Positions 1 to 5,139 of a stretch of 13,033 nucleotides of DNA are shown here, in pieces. Source of the stretch: Akkermansia sp. (GTDB taxonomy: Bacteria; Verrucomicrobiota; Verrucomicrobiia; Verrucomicrobiales; Akkermansiaceae); contig JAIFNK010000284.1 in the NCBI GenBank assembly GCA_020047775.1, forward strand, positions 1 to 13,033. Reading direction: 5' to 3'. The stretch's first letter is position 1; every line of letters starts with the position of its first letter. The notes beneath the pieces are model-generated. The model ran no database searches. It worked only from the letters and a program-made list of their open reading frames with translations, and had not been told where the DNA came from. A program made the position numbers and the translations under genes.

Positions 1-722
1 TGGTCTGGGAAACCGGATTCGCGGCGGATGTTTTCAAAATCGCGGGGATTCCGCGCCGACTTGGACCGGACGAGCGATGGCTGAAACGAAAGCTGACCCA
101 TCCGCTCGGATTTGTTGCCGGGCCGCTGGAGCACCGGGTGAGGCATTATCTGGCGGCGGTGGAGGAGCTGGGAATGGAGACCGACCGACCGGAGTTTTTC
201 GCGCCGGCGGCGGTGGGAGTTGAGCCGGTGACGGGAGCGGTATTGCTTTGTCCGGAATCCGACTTCGGGCCAAGCCACGAATGGCCGGTCGCGCGGTGGC
301 AGGAAGTCGCGGAAGCACTGATGCATTCCGGCAAACGTGTCACCGTGGCCAGCGTGAACGGCGGGCGTGGCTTGGGAAAAATCCTGGCGGACAAGCTGGG
401 TGAGGGCGTCGAGCTCTTTCACGCCCTGCCGCTGGGTGGAGCCCTGCCCGTGCTGGCGGTGCACGGGTTGGTGATCGCGGCGGATGGATCGCTGCCGCAT
501 TTGGCGGCCCACGCCGGGGCGACGTGCATCACCCTTTTCGGTCCGAACGATCCGGCCTGGAAACGGCCGCTTGGGCGGCGTCACGCCGTGGTCCGGCATC
601 ATGTGGAATGCGCGCCCTGTCTGCTCGCGAAGTGCCCGCTGGACGGGCGCTGCCAGAACGAACTGGAAACGGCCCGCGTGTTGCGGGCCGTTTCAGAGAA
701 GCTGTTCGAAGCCGGGATTTGA
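1..722 (+). CDS. Glycosyltransferase family 9 protein (ADP-heptose:LPS heptosyltransferase type), 5' truncated by the window edge
   Basis: Only the C-terminal 239 residues are present; the reading frame is open from base 3 and ends at TGA 720-722. A GTG at 138 lies in frame, but coding-like sequence continues upstream of it (IAGIPRRLGPDERW, the usual 'AGIPRR' stretch of this family), so it is an internal valine and not the start. Family 9 enzymes are about 340 residues, so roughly 100 are missing. Visible family features are the GPSHEWPVARW segment that opens the nucleotide-sugar domain, the ADGSLPHLAAHAGATCITLFGPNDPAWKRP segment (equivalent to the D/G-S-GPMHLAAA..VALFGPT signature), and a terminal cysteine cluster C-x2-C-x4-C-x5-C common in WaaF-like members. 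Such enzymes act on the inner membrane's cytoplasmic face, adding heptose to lipid A-core. Which heptosyltransferase (WaaC, WaaF or WaaQ type) cannot be told. It converges on the peptidase gene with a 1-bp gap between stops. Confidence 0.9.
   Translation, partial: VWETGFAADVFKIAGIPRRLGPDERWLKRKLTHPLGFVAGPLEHRVRHYLAAVEELGMETDRPEFFAPAAVGVEPVTGAVLLCPESDFGPSHEWPVARWQEVAEALMHSGKRVTVASVNGGRGLGKILADKLGEGVELFHALPLGGALPVLAVHGLVIAADGSLPHLAAHAGATCITLFGPNDPAWKRPLGRRHAVVRHHVECAPCLLAKCPLDGRCQNELETARVLRAVSEKLFEAGI
666..694. terminator. Perfect 12-bp stem-loop inside the 3' end of the glycosyltransferase gene, candidate bidirectional terminator
   Basis: Bases 666-677 pair perfectly with 683-694, leaving a 5-base loop (GTGTT). 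The stem is GAAACGGCCCGC. It lies within the last codons of the glycosyltransferase, 26 bases before its stop, and 30 bases beyond the stop of the peptidase transcribed from the other strand. Because the two genes have only 1 bp between their stops, there is no room for a terminator elsewhere. The AAA and TTT at the stem ends give only short U-tracts, so efficiency is uncertain. The structure is certain; the function is inferred. Confidence 0.5.
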
Positions 723-723
723 C

Positions 724-1458
724 TCATTCGCGGCGGTTAAGTGCCATCATGAGGAAATACAGCAGCTGGGCGAGCGAACCGATGGCGGCGGCCACATAAG
801 TCATGGCGGCCCAGAAGAGCGCGTTTTTCGCCTTTTCATGATCAATGCTCGGGGCGATGCCGCTGCTTTCCATCCAAACGAGAGCCCGGCGGCTGGCGTC
901 GAACTCGACCGGCAGGGTGACGAAGGAGAACAGCGTGGTCACCGCGAATAGGCCGACCCAGACCCAGAGCATGGTCATGTTGTGCATGAAGCCGATGCCG
1001 AGGAAGCCGAGGATCATCACGTAGTTGAGCATCTTGCTGGAGAACTCCACGGCGGGCACCAGCTTGGAGCGCAGTCCGAGCCAGACATAGGCTTGCTGGT
1101 GCTGGACCGCGTGACCGCATTCGTGGGCGGCCACGGCGGCGGCGGCCACCGAGTTCATGGCGTAAACGTCCTCACTGAGGTTTACGGTCTTTTTCACCGG
1201 GTCATAGTGGTCGGTGAGCTGGCCGGGAGTGCTGATCACCTGCACGTCGTTGATGCCGTTTTGCCGGAGCATCGCCTCGGCGACCTGCGCGCCGGTCATC
1301 CGGATGGGGATCTGCGAATACTCGGCGAAACGCCGCTTGAGCGTGCTGCTGATCAGGAAGCTGGCCAGCAGTGAAACACCGATGATGACGATGTAAGTCA
1401 TGCTGAAGCCACCCATGGAAGGGGCGACTTGGGCGAGAAGGATGGTTTCTAGATTCAT
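724..1458 (-). CDS. YugP-type membrane zinc metallopeptidase (Zn_peptidase_2 family)
   Basis: This 244-residue protein carries the zinc-peptidase motif HECGHAVQH: H112 and H116 are the predicted zinc ligands and E113 the catalytic base. E185 in LPVEFDAS, a segment conserved in YugP proteins, is the likely third ligand. Hydrophobic helices lie at about 18-37, 146-181 (probably two) and 213-240, with the active site between the first and second, so it should be an integral inner-membrane protease. Length matches the family (about 225-245). Substrates of this family are not established, so none is assigned. The ATG at 1458 gives an N-terminus that leads straight into the first helix and is preferred; no ribosome binding site is evident before it. 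pbpC lies upstream on the same strand with 74 bp between them, which contain a stem-loop, so co-transcription is possible but not certain. Confidence 0.9.
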   Translation of the reverse strand: MNLETILLAQVAPSMGGFSMTYIVIIGVSLLASFLISSTLKRRFAEYSQIPIRMTGAQVAEAMLRQNGINDVQVISTPGQLTDHYDPVKKTVNLSEDVYAMNSVAAAAVAAHECGHAVQHQQAYVWLGLRSKLVPAVEFSSKMLNYVMILGFLGIGFMHNMTMLWVWVGLFAVTTLFSFVTLPVEFDASRRALVWMESSGIAPSIDHEKAKNALFWAAMTYVAAAIGSLAQLLYFLMMALNRRE

Positions 1459-1503
1459 GGCCGCAACCTACGGACATCTGTCTTTGCTGCAACTGATTTC
1501 CTG

Positions 1504-1528
1504 TTGGAAAACGGCGGGGATTTTCCAA
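1504..1528 (-). terminator. 8-bp stem-loop just after the pbpC stop (weak terminator or operator)
   Basis: TTGGAAAA at 1504-1511 pairs perfectly with TTTTCCAA at 1521-1528 around a 9-base G-rich loop. It begins 4 bases beyond the pbpC stop codon (1533-1535) on the minus strand. No U-tract follows it in that direction and the stem is A/T-rich, so it may be a weak or factor-assisted terminator, an mRNA 3' stabiliser, or a protein site upstream of the peptidase gene. The inverted repeat is seen directly; the role is open. Confidence 0.35.
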
Positions 1529-1532
1529 TGGG

Positions 1533-3794
1533 CTACAAGGATTTCACTCGCAGCGTCAGCGTGTGGGTGACGCCGGTGGCGGGGTCGGTGGCGGTGACGA
1601 TGTGGGTGCCGGCGGTGAGGTGGATGATCGGCTCCGGGGTGGCGGGCTCGATGCGCAGGGTGTCGGACTGCCAGCGGGCGGTGCCGGGGAGATTGGTGAC
1701 GGGGCGGAGCTTGTCGGAGCCGGAAGGGATTTCCGGATCGAGCAGGAAGGTGGCGTTGTTCGCCGGGCTGATGATGCGGAGCGGTTCGGGGGTGGGTTCG
1801 CCGGGATTCATCGCGAGGTCGTTGCGGCGGACGTTGTGGCGGCTGGCGAACCACTCGGCGAAGGTGGGGTCGAGCAGGGCCTTGCCGTCGGCATCATAGT
1901 CGGCGGGAGTGGCGGCGGGCGGGAGGTGGTCGGTCGGGGCCAGGTCGCCGACGGCGGGTTTGGAATCGGCTGCGGCGAGTTTTCCGTTTCGCGGGTCGAT
2001 GGTGATGTTCACGATCCCGGCAGGCTGCTTGAACCAGACGGGCTGGCGGTCCCGGTGCAGCCGGAGCATGGCGCGGTTGAAAACCGGCCCGGCTCCGGCG
2101 ATTCCGGAAAGCCCCTTCATCGGTTGTTGCTCGAAATTTCCGGCCCACACGCCGACGGTGAATTCCGGAGTGAAGCCGATGCACCAGTTGTCGCGGAAAT
2201 CGGAGGAGGTGCCGGTTTTCACCGCACAGCGGAAGGGCAGGTCGAGCGGGCCACCCGGCTGGAAGGAGGGGGAGCGGGCGGTGGAATCGGAGAGGATGTC
2301 CGCGATGAGCCAGGCGCTTCGAACGTCGAAAATCGAACGTCCAACATCGAATTTTGAAGGGAAGAGAATGGGGGGAAAATGGCGGCCTTGGCGGGCGAGG
2401 GTGGCGTAGGCGTTGGTGAGTTCGAGCAGGCGGACCGGGGCGTTTCCCAATGTGAGGCCGAGGCCGTGGACGGTGGAATCCGTGCCAAGCGTGCTGATCC
2501 CCAGGCGTTCGAGTAATTCATGAAGCGGCTTGGGACCACCGAGGGCGTTCAATTCCCGGAGCGCGGGCACATTCAACGAGCAGGCAAGCGCGGTGCGAAG
2601 CGTGACCGGGCCGCGGTAGGTGCGGTCGTAGTTTTCCGGCAGGTCGAGGCCCTGCTCCGTGCGGAACGGAGTGGGAACGTCGGCGAGGATGGAGCTGGGG
2701 AGCCGGTGGTTCCGCTCCATGGCCAGAAGGTAGGTAAAGGGTTTGAGCGTGGATCCCGGGGACCGCGGGGTGAGTGCGCCATTGAGCTGGCCGCCGCGAG
2801 GGTCATTCCAATCGGCGGAGGAAACGAGCGCGAGGATTTCCCCCGTGGGGTTGTGAATGGCGACGACGGCGGCGTGCCGGAGGTTGGCGTCCCGGAGCCG
2901 GGTGGTTTCCTCGCGGACGATGGCTTCGAAATCGCGCTGGAGCGGGAGGTCGAGGGTGGTGGGGATTTGGGATTTCAGGTTTGAAATTTGAGATTGGCTT
3001 GCGAGCCACGGGGCGGTCGTGGATTCGCGGAGCGGGCGCAGGCCGAGCGGCTCGGCAAGGGCGGCGGCGATGCGGGCTCCGGGGGGATTTTCCGCAGCGG
3101 CGAGGCGCTTGAGCACCGTGTTCCGGCGGATGATCGCCCGTTGGGGGTGGCGGATGGGATTGAGGCGGGACGGCGATAGCGGGAGCCCGGAGAGCAGGGC
3201 GCATTCTCCGAGGGACAGGTCGGCGAGGGGCTTTTGGAAATAGAACCGCGCGGCCTCGGCCGCGCCGATCCGGAGATTTCCGTAGTCGAGATGGTTCAGG
3301 TAGGCGGTGAGGATCCGCCGCTTGGACCAGGTCATTTCCAGTCGGCGGGCCGCAAGCGCCTCGCGGATTTTCGTGAGCGGACTGCGGGCGGCGGGCGGCG
3401 AGGTGATTTTGATCAACTGCTGGGTGATGGTGGACGCGCCGGAAACGATCCGCCGCTTCGCGATCAAATCGCGGCCAGCCCGCAGCGTCGCCAGCAGATC
3501 AATCCCGCCGTGGCCGTAGAACCGCTTGTCTTCGGCGGCCAGCGTGCAGGCGATGAGGTCGGCGGGAATTTCCTCCGCCACGGCCGGTCTCGACCGGGTG
3601 GAGTCCGGCAGCGTGAGATGCAGGATCGGCGTGCCGTGCCGGTCCAACAGGATCGGCGAGGCGGCCGGCACCTCCCGCAAGCCCGCAGGCAGCGAAACCG
3701 CGAAGGGCAGGACAAACCAGCCAGCCACGCCAAGCAGCCCGAGGACGAACAAGGCGCGGAGGATCCGGCGTCTCCATTTGAATTCGACTTTCAA
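1533..3794 (-). CDS. pbpC: Penicillin-binding protein 1C (class A PBP: transglycosylase and transpeptidase)
   Basis: Class A penicillin-binding protein that polymerises lipid II and crosslinks peptide stems in the periplasm, anchored by one membrane helix. With the TTG at 3794 as start it has 753 residues, close to E. coli PBP1C. Order: basic N-terminus, membrane helix about 11-33, GT51 transglycosylase about 70-235 with EDKRFYGHGG (E88 catalytic) and GASTITQQ (119-126), then the transpeptidase with active-site S348-T-L-K351, S406-L-N and K526-T-G. A C-terminal domain about 670-753 (PLRIISPANNATFLLDPE) fits BiPBP_C, diagnostic for PBP1C. The frame stays open to 4145 but that extension is antisense to the b562-like gene; no ATG or GTG exists between 3794 and 3880, so TTG is favoured, though not certain. 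Two repeat-like insertions sit at about 266-278 and 480-491. The alpha-2-macroglobulin partner often found beside pbpC is not adjacent. Confidence 0.93.
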   Translation of the reverse strand: MKVEFKWRRRILRALFVLGLLGVAGWFVLPFAVSLPAGLREVPAASPILLDRHGTPILHLTLPDSTRSRPAVAEEIPADLIACTLAAEDKRFYGHGGIDLLATLRAGRDLIAKRRIVSGASTITQQLIKITSPPAARSPLTKIREALAARRLEMTWSKRRILTAYLNHLDYGNLRIGAAEAARFYFQKPLADLSLGECALLSGLPLSPSRLNPIRHPQRAIIRRNTVLKRLAAAENPPGARIAAALAEPLGLRPLRESTTAPWLASQSQISNLKSQIPTTLDLPLQRDFEAIVREETTRLRDANLRHAAVVAIHNPTGEILALVSSADWNDPRGGQLNGALTPRSPGSTLKPFTYLLAMERNHRLPSSILADVPTPFRTEQGLDLPENYDRTYRGPVTLRTALACSLNVPALRELNALGGPKPLHELLERLGISTLGTDSTVHGLGLTLGNAPVRLLELTNAYATLARQGRHFPPILFPSKFDVGRSIFDVRSAWLIADILSDSTARSPSFQPGGPLDLPFRCAVKTGTSSDFRDNWCIGFTPEFTVGVWAGNFEQQPMKGLSGIAGAGPVFNRAMLRLHRDRQPVWFKQPAGIVNITIDPRNGKLAAADSKPAVGDLAPTDHLPPAATPADYDADGKALLDPTFAEWFASRHNVRRNDLAMNPGEPTPEPLRIISPANNATFLLDPEIPSGSDKLRPVTNLPGTARWQSDTLRIEPATPEPIIHLTAGTHIVTATDPATGVTHTLTLRVKSL
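2319..2351 (-). repeat. 14-bp tandem repeat (2.4 copies) inserted in frame in pbpC
   Basis: On the coding strand two contiguous 14-base units, TTCGATGTTGGACG (2338-2351) and TTCGATTTTCGACG (2324-2337), agree at 12 of 14 positions and are followed by a third partial TTCGA. They encode KFDVGRSIFDVRS, between the SxN and KTG motifs of the transpeptidase domain. I recall FDVGRSMFDV-type peptides as translations of a dispersed repeat in Verrucomicrobia and Planctomycetes genomes. The tandem structure is seen directly; the dispersed-repeat identity is from memory. Confidence 0.6.
2964..2997 (-). repeat. A/T-rich low-complexity repeat (CAAATYYCAAA type) inserted in frame in pbpC
   Basis: A run built from CAATCTCAAATTTCAAA-like words stands out against the GC-rich gene and encodes SQSQISNLKSQIP at about residues 266-278, just before the TTLD..LQ segment that opens the transpeptidase half. 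SQISNLKSQI peptides are, to my recollection, a recurrent translation of a dispersed intergenic repeat in Verrucomicrobia and relatives. The composition break is visible; the repeat family assignment is from memory. Confidence 0.5.
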
Positions 3795-3837
3795 GCCCCG
3801 GACGATGCCGTGGAAACGGGTAAAAATAAACGGGAAA

Positions 3838-3851
3838 TTTCCAATTGGAAA
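3838..3851. promoter_or_regulatory. Perfect 14-bp palindrome between the divergent pbpC and b562-like genes
   Basis: TTTCCAATTGGAAA reads the same on both strands and sits in the 88-bp region from which pbpC (-) and the b562-like gene (+) are both read, 31 bases before the + strand ATG and 43 bases before the pbpC TTG. Its position and symmetry suit a dimeric regulator binding site. The same half-sites TTGGAAA/TTTCCAA recur in the stem-loop after pbpC. No regulator is identified, and no good -10/-35 pair is evident here. Confidence 0.35.
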
Positions 3852-3882
3852 GGACCGGTGATTTCGTTCGTATTTGTCGCGT

Positions 3883-4302
3883 ATGAAAAAACAACTATTT
3901 CTATTCACTTGCGCCCTGGGACTGCTGACGATGCCGACGCGTGCGGCGGAAGACTCGACGCCCTTGGGCAAACAAATGGAGGCGACGAGTGATGCGTTCA
4001 AGGCCTTTCGCCGCGAAACGGATCCGGTGAAGGGCGCCACGCAGGCCCGCGAGGCCCAGCTGTCGGTTCTCAAGGCGCTGCCGGAAGTTCCGGAAATGGT
4101 CCAGGCGATGCCGGAAGGTCCGGACAAAGTCAAGGCCCTGGTCATCTACCGCAAAATGATGGGCAAGCTTTTCGTCACGCTTTGCGAAGTGGAGGAAGCG
4201 TTTCTTAACGGGAAAATCGATGAGGTCGCGAAGCTCGTGGAGTCGCTGAAGGAGCAGAAAAAGGCGGGGCACGACAAGTTCATGGATGACGGCGACGAGT
4301 GA
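3883..4302 (+). CDS. Cytochrome b562-like exported four-helix protein
   Basis: A 139-residue protein from ATG 3883, with a signal peptide (KK, hydrophobic core LFLFTCALGLL, cleavage near TRA|AED at 21-22). A TTG three codons upstream is in frame, but the ATG gives a proper signal peptide. The mature part, about 118 residues, is predicted helical and resembles periplasmic cytochrome b562 (106 residues): LGKQMEATSDAFKAF near the N-terminus matches the helix holding the methionine ligand (M32 here), and KKAGHDKF near the C-terminus matches NAYHQKY holding the histidine ligand (H130 here). The two ligands are 98 residues apart, against 95 in E. coli b562. It should therefore be a periplasmic, non-covalent b-heme protein, perhaps an electron carrier, although heme binding is inferred. 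It stands alone between pbpC and a bidirectional terminator. An alternative is a heme-free helical bundle of the same fold. Confidence 0.72.
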   Translation: MKKQLFLFTCALGLLTMPTRAAEDSTPLGKQMEATSDAFKAFRRETDPVKGATQAREAQLSVLKALPEVPEMVQAMPEGPDKVKALVIYRKMMGKLFVTLCEVEEAFLNGKIDEVAKLVESLKEQKKAGHDKFMDDGDE

Positions 4303-4330
4303 TCGGTTTTTGATTTTCCACCCCCGAAAT

Positions 4331-4368
4331 AAAAAGGCCCGGACGCGATTCGCATCCGGGCCTTTTTT
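4331..4368. terminator. Bidirectional rho-independent terminator
   Basis: An A5 run (4331-4335), an 8-bp stem GGCCCGGA/TCCGGGCC (4336-4343 with 4355-4362), an inner GCG/CGC extension past one mismatch, and a T6 run (4363-4368). It lies 28 bases after the stop of the b562-like gene (+) and 20 bases after the stop of the L,D-transpeptidase gene (-). Runs on both sides allow it to stop both convergent transcripts. Confidence 0.9.
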
Positions 4369-4388
4369 GATCAGAAAACAGCCGCCGC

Positions 4389-5036
4389 TTACTCGACGAC
4401 GACGCGGGTGCCGGCTTTCACCTTGGAATAGACGATCGGGATCGTGGCGCTCGGCCCGCGGACGCAGGCGTGGGAAGCGGGGCGGCGGCTTCTGGGCAGC
4501 GGGCCGATGTGGTGGCCCACGCCGTCATTGGTCAGGCGCATCCAGTAGCGCATCGGGGCTCCTTCAAATTTCCCGCCTTCAGGAATCGCATCCGTGGTGG
4601 AGTCCGCGTCGCCGTTCACGACATCGCCGACGGCATCATAGATCCGACCGTATTTGTTGGACCGTTTGTCCACGACTTTTTCGAGAATATAATAGGTGCC
4701 CGGAGGCGTGGGGCGGCTGGGGACGCCGGAGGAAACCGGATAGTCCATCGCCACCTCCTCGCCGTTCATGAGAAAGCCGCGCTGCATTTCGAGGCTGATG
4801 CGGATGGAGGAATTCCCCGCATGGGTGCGGGAGAGCACGTCCTCGTTTTTCCACGTCGTCATGGTCTTCGGGTAGGTGGGCTCGGCCTTGAAATGGTCGT
4901 AAGTGCCGGGCGGGTGGGGATTCACCGTCTTGCCGTCCTTGGTGACTTGGGCACCGGGTTTCTGGTTGGCGCAACTCGCCAGCAAAAGAGTGGCAACGGC
5001 GGCGGTAAACTGGGCGATGATTCGAAGCGAGTTCAT
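4389..5036 (-). CDS. L,D-transpeptidase (YkuD domain) lipoprotein
   Basis: A 215-residue protein starting at ATG 5036. The frame is open to 5225, but this ATG is chosen because it begins a clear lipoprotein signal: MNSLR, a hydrophobic stretch, then lipobox L-A-S-C with C22 as the lipidated residue. The YkuD catalytic domain occupies about 76-215: PVSSGVPSRPTPPGTYYI, a GVGHHIG segment (H175/H176) standing where homologues have the conserved HG/HAG, and the active-site stretch S188-H-A-C191-V-R, then a GTRVVV end strand. Such enzymes make 3,3-crosslinks in peptidoglycan or attach proteins to it in the periplasm, with the cysteine as nucleophile. The usual motif is SHGC; here glycine is replaced by alanine. 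It lies 103 bp downstream of fbp on the same strand and likely has its own promoter, given that spacing. Confidence 0.9.
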   Translation of the reverse strand: MNSLRIIAQFTAAVATLLLASCANQKPGAQVTKDGKTVNPHPPGTYDHFKAEPTYPKTMTTWKNEDVLSRTHAGNSSIRISLEMQRGFLMNGEEVAMDYPVSSGVPSRPTPPGTYYILEKVVDKRSNKYGRIYDAVGDVVNGDADSTTDAIPEGGKFEGAPMRYWMRLTNDGVGHHIGPLPRSRRPASHACVRGPSATIPIVYSKVKAGTRVVVE

Positions 5037-5058
5037 GAATTGCGGCTGGGGACGCGCG

Positions 5059-5087
5059 GAATTAGGACAAATTTCCCGGAATTGCAA
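5059..5087 (-). promoter_or_regulatory. Possible promoter of the L,D-transpeptidase gene
   Basis: On the minus strand TTGCAA (5082-5087, 4 of 6 with TTGACA) and TAATTC (5059-5064, only 2 of 6 with TATAAT) are separated by 17 bases, 23 bases before the ATG. The spacing and position are right, the -10 match is poor, so this is only a suggestion. Confidence 0.25.
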
Positions 5088-5139
5088 CTCCTCATGCGCT
5101 TTTCGGCGTCGCTGACCAGGCGGGGCGGTGACGGGGGCC

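Noticed and set aside
138..722. GTG at 138 as the start of a complete small glycosyltransferase
   Set aside because: Family-like sequence (IAGIPRRLGPDERW) continues upstream in the same frame to the window edge, so the gene is truncated by the window and the GTG codes an internal valine.
1563..2357. 264-codon Gly-rich open frame on the + strand
   Set aside because: Antisense to the C-terminal half of pbpC; the glycine bias reflects the complement of Pro/Ala codons there.
3234..3992. 252-codon open frame on the + strand
   Set aside because: Antisense to the PbpC transglycosylase domain and then out of frame with the b562-like gene.
4286..4771. 161-codon Arg/Ser-rich open frame on the + strand
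   Set aside because: Runs through the bidirectional terminator and lies opposite the L,D-transpeptidase catalytic domain.
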